Notes under the pieces: generated by a model
What the model was told of the DNA's origin: nothing
The model's input: only the letters and a program-made list of their open reading frames with translations
Database searches by the model: none
Origin: Gemmatimonadaceae bacterium
GTDB taxonomy: Bacteria; Latescibacterota; UBA2968; UBA8231
Assembly: GCA_002726335.1 (NCBI GenBank)
Contig: PBSR01000193.1
Location: forward strand, 1 to 11,491
DNA: 11,491 bases
Direction of reading: 5' to 3'
Translations under genes and position numbers: made by a program
Shown here: piece after piece, positions 1-7,400 of the stretch
Position numbering within the stretch: position 1 is the stretch's first letter
How the letters are laid out: each line of letters begins with the position of its first letter

Positions 1-1066
1 CCCACACCGGCGGGATGACGCTGATCTCGCCGTCGTGGATGCAGACGTAGCCGAAGATACGTGAGACGAAGCGCTCACCATCCAGTTCGACATGATTGCC
101 GTTTCTCAGCAGGGCCTCGAGCCCCAGGGGCGGCAGCCGGCTGCCGAAGATGTCCGGCGGTGAATCCCCGCCACCGGAAGCATCGAACACGGCCAGCTCC
201 TGACCGGGGGTGACGACACAGACCTGCACCTTGTCGTCGGCGGCGTCGGCAGCCTGATCGGCGGCGAAGGCCTGTCGCAGCCGGGAGAAGGGCAACTCGC
301 TGTCGGGGGGCATGTCCCGCAGGCAGACGAAGTCGATCCGCCCCACCTTGTCCGGGTCGGGAGGCGGGCTCGAGGCGACGAGGAATCGACCACGTATGAC
401 GCGATTGGGAGAGGCTGCAGCCTGCTCGGCGAGCTTGCGCACCATCTCATCGTCCAGCCCGGCACAGATGCCGTACTGCTCTTCGAGAACCTGAAAGACA
501 TCGTCGGCTCCCATCCTGGCATCACCGCCGAAGCTGATCACCTGCAGGAAGGCACACAGTCGTGCTGCACCCTCGTCGTCGGTTTCGGTCACCTCGAGTT
601 TCATCCAGCCCGAGTTGCTGGGGCCGAAGTTCCGGCGTCGTTCGGTCCCGGCAATGTCGACTCTTTGGGGTGGTGAGGGCCGCCGGGGTGCCTCTGTCTC
701 CGCCTTGCCCTTCGGGGGCGGATCCGGCTCGGCGGACGCCGTCTGGCTCCCGGGCAGGATGTCGCTCTTGTCGGTGTTGACGACGACTTCACTGATGCTG
801 ATCTGCTTCAGTGCGGCGATCTGTTTCCTGGAGCCGAGAAGCATCCCCCCCGAGGTGGTCACCAGCTCGATCTTCTTCTTCATGAGCCGCAACCGCTTGC
901 TGGTGGGCTCCAGGTACGTGGCGTCGGTGGGCTCGAGGAAGTGACGCATCTCGCCTTCGCGATACAGCGTCTTCACCCCGGCCTCGACGAACATGCCGAC
1001 GAGCAGCTCGTCTATGGGGACCCGGACATTCACGAGATGGCGGTCGGCTTCATTCCCGGGACCCAC
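1..1066 (-). CDS. FapA-like (DUF342) protein with DUF3391-like N-terminus, 3' end outside window
   Basis: Translating the minus strand gives one open frame of 355 codons that leaves the window at base 1 without a stop. Residues 12-30 (VRVPIDELLVGMFVEA) and about 73-102 (GSRKQIAALK, then EVVVNTDKSD) resemble the DUF3391 domain at the N-terminus of HD-GYP proteins. A Pro/Lys-rich linker follows at about 105-150. Residues about 154-355 match FapA/DUF342: GRFLVASSPPPDPDKVGRID, a PGQELA stretch, DIFGSRLPP, GNHVELDG, then GYVCIHDGEISVIPPV. FapA proteins are linked to flagellar assembly or cell-surface functions, but their biochemistry is poorly defined. GTG 1066 is chosen as start because GAGGAG lies 4 nt upstream; the in-frame GTG at 1033 has no such site but begins right at the conserved motif. 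The 5' end overlaps the preceding response-regulator gene by 17 nt, so it is the last visible gene of that operon. The family call is firm; the start and flagellar role are not. Confidence 0.82.
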   Translation of the reverse strand, partial: MGPGNEADRHLVNVRVPIDELLVGMFVEAGVKTLYREGEMRHFLEPTDATYLEPTSKRLRLMKKKIELVTTSGGMLLGSRKQIAALKQISISEVVVNTDKSDILPGSQTASAEPDPPPKGKAETEAPRRPSPPQRVDIAGTERRRNFGPSNSGWMKLEVTETDDEGAARLCAFLQVISFGGDARMGADDVFQVLEEQYGICAGLDDEMVRKLAEQAAASPNRVIRGRFLVASSPPPDPDKVGRIDFVCLRDMPPDSELPFSRLRQAFAADQAADAADDKVQVCVVTPGQELAVFDASGGGDSPPDIFGSRLPPLGLEALLRNGNHVELDGERFVSRIFGYVCIHDGEISVIPPVW

Positions 1067-2063
1067 CCGTCTCCTCGATCTCCTGCTCGATCTCGAGGAC
1101 CTCCTCCAGTTGATCTTTCCATTCGTCCGGGTCCTGTCGCATCTGGGCGTCGCGGATTGCCACCGCCGCTTGCAGGGCGAAGCTGCCCAGGGTGCGCAAG
1201 TCTTCGTCCCCGAGGGGCCGGCCACTGGCGCGCTCGAAGACATGCACGACGCCGAGCAGCTCCTGCTGTGCATGGATGGGGATGAGCGCTGACTCGGGCT
1301 CGGACTGGCGTACCGGCTCCCGGGTCTGCCGTATCTGGGCGACCGCTGCCGGATCGACGTCCCCGCCGTGCTGTGTCAGGGCGGAGGCATCGGTCACCGG
1401 AGCCTTACCGGAAAAACCGATTGCCGCGGCCGGCGTCAGGCCGGCGTCCTCGTCCAGGTAGATGACGGCCCGCTCCACCAGCAGCACCTCTGACAGCACT
1501 TCGAGTACCAGCCCCAGGGTCTCGTCCAGAGAGTGCACTGTGAGCAGGTGTTGGGCGATACGATCCTTGCCCTCCAGTTCGGCCACCTTGAACTGCAGCT
1601 CTCGCGTCCGCTCCTCCACCTTCTGCTCGAGATGGGCGTTCAGCTCGTTCAGCTGTCGTGCCAGCAGGGCGCGCTCGAGATGGGTGCGGATCCGTGCCAG
1701 CACTTCTTCCTTCTTGAAGGGTTTGGTGACGTAATCCTCGCCGCCGGCAGTAAAACCCTCCACGATCCCTTCCAGGTCATCCCGCGCCGTGAGGAAGATC
1801 ACCGGGATCCCACGCAGGGCGGGGTCGGCCTTCAGACGACGGCATGTCTCATAGCCGTCGATTCCCGGCATCATCACGTCGAGCAGAATGAGATCGGGAT
1901 GGGAGTGAGTTGCCACCTCCAGCGAGGTGACGCCATCGGAGGCGACGTGGACGTTGTACCCCTCGCCGTCGAGTGCCTGGAAGAGGACGTCCAGATTGGC
2001 CGGCACATCATCGGTGACAAGGATCTTGCAGCCCTTCAGATCGAGGGCGGGTGGCTCATTCAT
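1050..2063 (-). CDS. Response regulator: REC, coiled coil, GAF; no output domain
   Basis: A 337-residue cytoplasmic signalling protein. Residues 12-128 form a canonical receiver: acidic pair D18/D19, phosphoacceptor D62 in LILLDVMMPGIDG, T92 in FLTARDD, and K114-P115 in YVTKPF. Residues about 129-165 are a heptad-like helix (LNELNAHLEQKVEERTREL) typical of coiled-coil linkers in dimeric regulators. Residues about 168-305 fit a GAF domain (VHSLDETLGLVLEVLSEVL at the start, LGVVHVFER and FALQAAVAIRDAQ near the end). The C-terminal 30 residues are acidic and helical (QLEEVLEIEQEIEE). No HTH, GGDEF, EAL, HD-GYP or kinase core is present, so it is probably an adaptor or ligand-gated phosphoprotein; the GAF ligand is unknown. 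The ATG overlaps the kinase stop as ATGA (2060-2063), which indicates translational coupling, and its 3' end overlaps the fapA-like gene. Confidence 0.93.
   Translation of the reverse strand: MNEPPALDLKGCKILVTDDVPANLDVLFQALDGEGYNVHVASDGVTSLEVATHSHPDLILLDVMMPGIDGYETCRRLKADPALRGIPVIFLTARDDLEGIVEGFTAGGEDYVTKPFKKEEVLARIRTHLERALLARQLNELNAHLEQKVEERTRELQFKVAELEGKDRIAQHLLTVHSLDETLGLVLEVLSEVLLVERAVIYLDEDAGLTPAAAIGFSGKAPVTDASALTQHGGDVDPAAVAQIRQTREPVRQSEPESALIPIHAQQELLGVVHVFERASGRPLGDEDLRTLGSFALQAAVAIRDAQMRQDPDEWKDQLEEVLEIEQEIEETGGSRE
1071..1076 (-). promoter_or_regulatory. Shine-Dalgarno GAGGAG for the fapA-like gene
   Basis: Read on the minus strand, GAGGAG is followed by ACGG and then GTG at 1066-1064. 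It lies inside the last codons of the upstream response-regulator gene (the Glu-Glu codons near its C-terminus). It is the reason for preferring GTG 1066 over GTG 1033. The ATG at 1053 that overlaps the upstream stop is out of frame and terminates after seven codons. Confidence 0.45.
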
Positions 2064-3511
2064 GTCGAAGTCTCTCTCAGCAGAGAAGCGATAGCATCCA
2101 AATCGAACTGCGCCGCCAGCTCACGCAGACGGACCGCCAGCTGATGTCCGGCGGGGCCGAGCCTCCCGACCCTGGTGATGCACTTCTTCAAGTCGGTCAT
2201 GCTGCGGGTTGCGAGGGCTTGTTCAAGGGCGGCAGCCAGATCCTCGGGAAGTCCGACGTGGGGCAACGGTTCCTCCGTCTCGGAACGATCTCCCACCGTC
2301 CCCTCCTGGGGAGTACCAGACGGGCCGCTGGCCAGCGGCAGATGAAATGTAACCCTTGTGCCGCCTCCCGGAGCGCCGTCGATCTCGAGACGCCCACCCA
2401 TAGCGACTACCAGATTCCTTCCGAGACTCAGCCCCGACCCGAGCCCGCCCTTGGTGACGACTTCTGCCTTGGCCTCGTCGCCCTGTTGCAGAGCTTCCAG
2501 GAGACCGTGGCGCTGCTCAGGTGAGATTCCGGGTCCGGAATCGTCCACATCGAAGCGGTGGGATTCACCCTCACCGACGACGGCCACCGTCAGCCGGACG
2601 TGCCCGCTTGGTGTGAACTTCACAGCGTTGTCGAGCAGCTGCACCAGGACCTGGCGCAGCATGGCGGGGTCCCCGCGCACGGTGCCGACGTTCTTGGCCG
2701 TATCGAGGCTCCACTCGAGCCCCTTGTGGGCGCAACGCGCCTGGAAGGCGACGGAGACTTCATCGAGCAGACGGGAGAGATCGAAGTCGGCTGGCTCCAC
2801 CTGGTCGGGCTCCCCGTCGATCTGGGACACGTGGAGAATGCGCTCGATGAGGTGCGTCAGATCGGCCCCGGCCATGGCGATCTGCTCGACAGCGCGAGTG
2901 GCCTCGGTGGAAAGCTCCGGCAATGCCTTGAGAACCTCGGCGTAACCGATGATGGAGTTCAGCGGTGTGCGCAGCTCGTGCCCCATATTTGCCAGAAAGA
3001 CGCTCTTGGCGCGATTCGCCCGGGACGCTTCTTCGGCGGCCTGGCGCGCCGTGCGCTCGGCATCCCGCAATGCCTGCTCGCCGCGACGGCGTTGCAGCAG
3101 ATGGATGTACCCCAGTGAATGCCGCCGCACCCGGGCCACCAGCTCGGCCGGGTCCGGCAGCTTGACGATGTAGTCACTCGCCCCTCGGGCGAAGGCTACC
3201 GCCTTGACCTGGGGGTCTTCCTTCCCGGACAGCACGATGACGGGAATATCCTTCAGTGCCACGTCCTTCTGATACCGGTCCAGCAGTTCGAGGCCGTCCA
3301 CATCCGGCATCGAAAGATCCTGCAGGATGACGGTGGGGCGGAACTGGCGGACCATGTCCAACGCGCTCTCGGCACTCGAGCAGAAATGGAACCCACTCTC
3401 GCCGGCGGCACGGAGGATACGACGCACCATCTCGCCGACGACGGCCTGGTCGTCGACCAACAGCACCGTGTGCCGGGGCTCGGTGGGTTGGGAAGGGATA
3501 TGGTCAGTCAT
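2060..3511 (-). CDS. Histidine kinase with N-terminal WspR-type receiver (REC-HisKA-HATPase)
   Basis: 483 residues from ATG 3511. The receiver (about 14-135) has D20/D21, phosphoacceptor D65 in VILQDLSMPDVDG, S95 and K117. Its wording (LLVDDQAVVGE, FHFCSS, VIVLSGKE, AFARGASDYIVKLPDPAELV, HS-GYI) is that of WspR, where the receiver precedes a GGDEF domain. Here a linker helix (140-170) leads instead to HisKA with H178 in NMGHELRTPL, then HATPase_c: N-box N295 (LLDNAVKF), G1 DVDDSGPGI (321-329), G2 GGLGSGLSLG (355-364). There is no transmembrane segment or sensor domain, so it is cytoplasmic and presumably takes its input through the receiver. Residues about 400-483 are an extra helical tail. 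An in-frame ATG at 3595 would add 28 Arg-rich residues with no ribosome site; 3511 is preferred because WspR-type receivers begin about 15-20 residues before LLVDD. First gene of the minus-strand operon. Confidence 0.92.
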   Translation of the reverse strand: MTDHIPSQPTEPRHTVLLVDDQAVVGEMVRRILRAAGESGFHFCSSAESALDMVRQFRPTVILQDLSMPDVDGLELLDRYQKDVALKDIPVIVLSGKEDPQVKAVAFARGASDYIVKLPDPAELVARVRRHSLGYIHLLQRRRGEQALRDAERTARQAAEEASRANRAKSVFLANMGHELRTPLNSIIGYAEVLKALPELSTEATRAVEQIAMAGADLTHLIERILHVSQIDGEPDQVEPADFDLSRLLDEVSVAFQARCAHKGLEWSLDTAKNVGTVRGDPAMLRQVLVQLLDNAVKFTPSGHVRLTVAVVGEGESHRFDVDDSGPGISPEQRHGLLEALQQGDEAKAEVVTKGGLGSGLSLGRNLVVAMGGRLEIDGAPGGGTRVTFHLPLASGPSGTPQEGTVGDRSETEEPLPHVGLPEDLAAALEQALATRSMTDLKKCITRVGRLGPAGHQLAVRLRELAAQFDLDAIASLLRETST

Positions 3512-3610
3512 CTTAGCGGGCGTCCTGGGGCAGAACTCGATAACCTGTGGCTCGCGGTGGCGCCGGGCAAGAAGGCGGCCCCGGGAGACAGGCATGGGGT
3601 GACGGAAATG

Positions 3611-3640
3611 TTGCTCCTATCGACGGGCAGTCCCTATCTT
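3611..3640 (+). promoter_or_regulatory. Candidate sigma70-type promoter for the tRNA pair
   Basis: TTGCTC at 3611-3616 and TATCTT at 3635-3640 are separated by 18 nt. The region just after the -10 is pyrimidine-rich and then GC-rich (CGCCCGC, 3649-3655), as in stable-RNA promoters. Transcription would start near 3647, about 26 nt before tRNA-Arg. Both hexamers match the consensus only partly, and the sigma factor consensus of this organism is unknown. The minus-strand kinase operon must also be driven from this 3512-3672 region, but no convincing minus-strand promoter was seen. Confidence 0.45.
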
Positions 3641-3672
3641 ATTCTCTTCGCCCGCATCGATTGCAGCGGGGA

Positions 3673-3749
3673 GTGCCCATAGCTCAGCTGGATAGAGCAT
3701 CTGCCTTCTAAGCAGACGGTCGCAGGTTCGAGTCCTGCTGGGCACGCCA
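3673..3749 (+). tRNA. tRNA-Arg (anticodon TCT)
   Basis: A complete cloverleaf can be folded by eye: acceptor GTGCCCA pairs with TGGGCAC; D-stem GCTC/GAGC; anticodon stem TCTGC/GCAGA around loop CTTCTAA (anticodon TCT, reading AGA/AGG); T-arm GCAGG TTCGAGT CCTGC. Discriminator G is at 3746 and CCA is encoded at 3747-3749. An 11-nt spacer separates it from tRNA-His, so the two are very likely one transcript. Confidence 0.97.
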
Positions 3750-3760
3750 GAACGACATGT

Positions 3761-3838
3761 GGTGGGTGTAGCTCAGTTGGTTAGAGCGCTAGGTTGTGGT
3801 CCTGGAGGCCGCGGGTTCAAATCCCGTCATCCACCCCA
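3761..3838 (+). tRNA. tRNA-His (anticodon GTG)
   Basis: Acceptor GTGGGTG pairs with CATCCAC, with one G-T pair. The anticodon loop TTGTGGT carries anticodon GTG between CTAGG and CCTGG. The T-arm is GCGGG TTCAAAT CCCGT (outer pair G-T). The extra 5' G(-1) required by histidyl-tRNA synthetase is encoded at 3761, opposite discriminator C73 at 3835, and CCA is encoded at 3836-3838. This G(-1)/C73 pair is diagnostic for tRNA-His. Confidence 0.97.
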
Positions 3839-3852
3839 GTATTCATTAACAT

Positions 3853-3884
3853 GGCCTCTCGCGGTTCATCCGCCGCGGGGGGCC
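3853..3884 (+). terminator. 12-bp hairpin after tRNA-His; possible terminator or leader structure
   Basis: GGCCTCTCGCGG (3853-3864) pairs along its whole length with CCGCGGGGGGCC (3873-3884), using ten Watson-Crick and two G-T pairs around the 8-nt loop TTCATCCG. It begins 14 nt after the tRNA-His CCA and ends 16 nt before the rfaE2 GTG. The following bases, TCTGTGTG, are not a proper T-tract. It may therefore be a weak or factor-assisted terminator or tRNA 3'-end processing signal, or instead a leader structure controlling rfaE2 if transcription reads through. Confidence 0.5.
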
Positions 3885-3900
3885 TCTGTGTGAGAGCCGT

Positions 3901-4383
3901 GTGCCCATGCACAAGCACAAGCTGCTTTCCCGCTCCCGTCTGCTGACCTGTCGCGCCGAGTGGAAACGTCACGACCAGAGGCTGGTCTTCACCAACGGCT
4001 GCTTCGATGTGCTGCACCGCGGGCACGTGGAGTATCTGCAGCAGGCCAGAGCCCTGGGTGACCTGCTGCTGGTGGGCCTGAACAGCGACGCCAGCGTAGC
4101 CCGGGTAAAGGGGCCCGGTCGGCCGCTGGTCCCGCAGGAGGATCGCGCCGCCCTCCTGTGTGCACTTCAGGACGTCGACTTCCTGACGATCTTCCCAGAG
4201 ACCAGCGTCGAGCCTCTTGTCAGGGAAATACTGCCGGACGTGCTCGTCAAAGGTGGCGACTATGACGTGGCGGATGTCGTGGGACGGGAGATCGTCGAGG
4301 CGTCGGGTGGAAGAGTGCAGACGCTCTGCCACGTTCCCGGCCGGTCGACGACGGATCTCGGTAGCCGGCTGATCAAGGATTAG
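3901..4383 (+). CDS. rfaE2: D-glycero-beta-D-manno-heptose 1-phosphate adenylyltransferase
   Basis: A 160-residue cytoplasmic enzyme of the RfaE domain II / HldC family. It uses ATP to convert heptose 1-phosphate to ADP-heptose and releases pyrophosphate; ADP-heptose feeds LPS inner-core or glycoprotein heptosylation. Seen in the sequence: FTNGCFDVLHRGHVEYL (30-46) with the HxGH nucleotidyl-transfer motif at 39-42, GLNSDASVARVKGPGRPLVP (59-78), EDRAALLCAL, VLVKGGDYD (114-122) and GRSTTDL near the C-terminus (the usual text is GYSTTNL). Length matches stand-alone family members; there is no fused heptose kinase domain as in HldE, so the kinase partner must be encoded elsewhere. The start could be GTG 3901 (GAGAG 4 nt upstream) or ATG 3907 two codons later. 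The next gene's nominal GTG lies 2 nt after the stop, although that gene also seems to have its own promoter. Confidence 0.93.
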   Translation: MPMHKHKLLSRSRLLTCRAEWKRHDQRLVFTNGCFDVLHRGHVEYLQQARALGDLLLVGLNSDASVARVKGPGRPLVPQEDRAALLCALQDVDFLTIFPETSVEPLVREILPDVLVKGGDYDVADVVGREIVEASGGRVQTLCHVPGRSTTDLGSRLIKD

Positions 4384-4400
4384 AAGTGACCAGTGGTCCG

Positions 4401-4429
4401 TTGGCGGGGTTGCCAGCCTGTGCTATCTT
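4401..4429 (+). promoter_or_regulatory. Candidate extended -10 promoter for the giant repeat protein
   Basis: TTGGCG (4401-4406), a 17-nt spacer, then TGC-TATCTT with the -10 hexamer at 4424-4429 and the extended TG at 4421-4422. Predicted start is near 4436, leaving a leader of about 31 nt before ATG 4467. The -10 hexamer is identical to the one proposed for the tRNA promoter (TATCTT), which gives mild mutual support. If real, the first start codon of the frame (GTG 4386) is not on this transcript. Confidence 0.5.
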
Positions 4430-4466
4430 TGGCGCCGCCGCAGTTCGCCTCCAAACCAACAGGTCC

Positions 4467-7400
4467 ATGCCCAGGCTACCATATAACATGCTCGCACCAT
4501 CTCTCGGCCGGTGGACCGGTCTGTGCCTGGTGACCGGTCTGCTGACGCTGTCGGCCAGACCGGCGCTGACGCAGAACCTGCAGGACTCGGGCCTTGATCT
4601 GCCCGGGGTCTGGGCCGGCGAGTCCGTCTGGGGTGATTACGATGGCGACGGCGATGCGGACCTGATCCTCATCGGCGAAACCGCCGAGGCCGATGGCACG
4701 TGCCTGCGGATCGCCCGGGTGCTGCGCAACGACGATGGCGACTTGGTTGAAGACGTAACCCAGACGGGTCGACTTGTGGGGGTCTACTTCGGCGACCTCG
4801 GGCTGGCTGACTACGACAGCGACGGCGACCTCGACCTGGCCGTGGCAGGATGGGACGAGAACGGCGATGAGAGCCTCCGCCTGTATCTCAGTGAGCCCGG
4901 CGCCGATGCCGGCAGCCAGCAGTTCACCTTTGACGTCAACCAGTCCGACGATTCCGGCTTCGAAGGTGTACGGTATGCCGATCTGGCTTGGGGTGATGTC
5001 GATCGCGATGGTGACCTCGATCTGGTCGTGTCAGGCATGGACGTCCTGGGTGCCTCTTCGACACGACTCTACACCAACGACGCGGGGAGTCTCTCCGCTG
5101 ACGAACTGAACAGCGAGGCGCTGCTCAACGTCCACAGCGGAGAGCTGGCCTGGGCAGACTACGACAGCGACGGCGATCTCGACCTGGCCGTGTCGGGCGA
5201 AAACGTGCAGGGCAGCATTCGGCGCGTCACCGAGTTCTACCGCAACGGGCCCACGGGCAGCCTCGCTCTGGACGACGAACTATCAGCGGACACTAAGGTC
5301 AACGGCGGCGCGCTGGCCTGGGGAGACTATGACGATGACGGCAACGTCGACCTGGCACAATCCGGGCGAACCGAAGACTGGGGGACGGTTCTTCAGCTCT
5401 ACCTGAACAAACCCGCGGGGACACTGACGGTCGATCCCACGTTCTCCCTGAATGCCTTCCTGCGGGTTGATGGAAGCCTCGATTGGGTCGATTTCGACAA
5501 CGACGGCGACCTCGATCTTGCCGCGTCGGGTCGCACCGTCAGGTCGACTCGCGGTGCCTTCGTCTTTCGCAACGATGCCGGGACCATCTCCGCCGTCTCC
5601 AGCGAGCCCGGCGTAGAAGGACTCGCGGGCGGGGCAACGGTGTGGGGCGACTACGATGGTGATGGCCGCGTCGATCTGCTCCTGAGCGGAATCGACAATG
5701 ATGGATCTCGCCGGACCGTCCTGTATGCCAACAGCGTCGCTCAGTCGAACCAGCCCCCTGCGGCACCCACCAGCCTGAACAAGCCCGTGGTCGCCAGCCA
5801 GCGCACCCTGTTCAGCTGGCCGGCCGCCGTCGATCAGGAGTCACCGGTTACCAGCTACAACATTCGCATTGGCACTGAGCCTGAAGAGGGTGACATTCTC
5901 TCGGCTGCGGTGGGCGTGCAGCCTGGCAACACTGGCCTTCGTACAAGCTTCACGCTTCAGCGTCCGCTGCTGCCTGATACGTATTACTGGTCGGTGCAAG
6001 CCGTCGATGGCGGACTGGCACGCTCGTCCTTCACCGATGGGGAGTTTGTCGTGCAGGACTTCGTGTCCTCCAGCCAAAGCCTCCGTGGCATGCAGTACTC
6101 CGCCATGAGCTGGGGCGATGTGGATGGCGACGGAGACGTCGATCTGGCCCTGATGGGGACGAACCGCTCCGGCGACGCTCTCCTGCTGCCCTACATCAAC
6201 CGCGATGGCGCCCTCACGCCGGCCACCGATGGGGATTTCACGCCTCTGACTCAGGGTGACCTCGCCTGGGGCGATTACGATGGTGACGGCGATCTCGACC
6301 TGTTCACATCGGGTCAGATCGCCCAGGACGATCGGCACGACATCCTCTACCGCGTTTCGGGAACTGCGGACGACCTCTCCTTCGAGGCGATCCCCTTCGC
6401 CTCGGGCCTGGACGCCAGTTCTGTCGCTTGGGGTGACATGGACAACGACGGTGATCTGGATCTACTACAGTCAGGGCAGAGCGCCGTCATTGACCAAGCA
6501 AGCAATGTTCAACTCTCCTTCACGGTCCTCTTGATCAATGATGGCAGCGGCGGCTTTGCTGATCGCGGGGACGAGATGGTCGGACTCAACAACGGCGACT
6601 TGGTCCTTGGCGACGTCGACGGGGACGGCGATCTCGATCTCGTCGTGTCCGGAAAGTCCTCCTCGGGCGAAAGACGCACCGACCTCTACCGCAACGGCCC
6701 GGACGGCCTCATCGACGCCGGTGCAGGTCTTCCCGGTGTCGAGGCCAGCGACCTCGCCCTCGGTGACTACGACCGGGACGGTGATGACGATCTTGTCATT
6801 GGCGGGATTGCCACGGACGACGAGTTGATCACGTCGCTGCTCGACAATGACGGCTCGGGCCTGTTCACGACGAACGCAGAGGTCCGGTTGCCCGGAATCC
6901 AGGCGGGAGATGTGACATGGGCAGACTACGACAATGACCAGGACCTTGATCTCATTCTCGCCGGCAACGTCGGACAGACCTCGGTTCTGCAGATCTGGGA
7001 GAACACGATCGGACAGTTGGCGTTGCCTGACTCGGCCTTCGCCCTCGAGCCACTGACCGACCTGGTCGGCGTCGATCGTGCCGCGATCGCCATGGCCGAT
7101 CCGGACGGTGACGGCGACCTCGACCTGATTTCCTCAGGACGTGGCGCCGGGGGAGCCCCGACCACGACCGTCAACGATAACCTCGTCGCCGCCGACAACT
7201 TCCCGCCGAGCGTTCCGGCCGGACTGGACGCTGAGGCCAGCGGCGATACCGTGTCTCTGAGCTGGCAACCGGCCTCTGATGACGGCCAACCTCCTCCCCC
7301 GTCGGAGAGCCTGAGCTACAACGTTCGCGTGGGCACAGGTCCAGGCGACCACGACGTCATCTCGGGTCGTGGTACATTCGCTCCTGGCAACACCGGTCAC

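Noticed and set aside
1030..1053. ATG at 1053 overlapping the response-regulator stop as a start for the fapA-like gene
   Set aside because: It reads seven codons and then stops; the conserved frame is the one opened by GTG 1066 or 1033.
3512..3595. Upstream ATG 3595 as kinase start
   Set aside because: It adds 28 Arg-rich residues without family resemblance and has no ribosome site; kept only as an alternative.
3635..3672. Minus-strand promoter with TAAGAT as -10 for the kinase operon
   Set aside because: No acceptable -35 at 16-19 nt; the hexamer is simply the overlap with the plus-strand TATCTT.
3673..3838. tRNA pair as an integration site for a mobile element
   Set aside because: No integrase, transposase or repeated tRNA 3' end was seen in the window.
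3851..3907. Small open frame from ATG 3851 ahead of rfaE2
   Set aside because: It lies inside the hairpin, is out of frame with rfaE2, and has no ribosome site.
3817..4332. 171-codon open frame on the minus strand over tRNA-His and rfaE2
   Set aside because: It is antisense to a clear rfaE2 gene and runs into the tRNA; the protein has no recognisable motif and is a GC-rich shadow.
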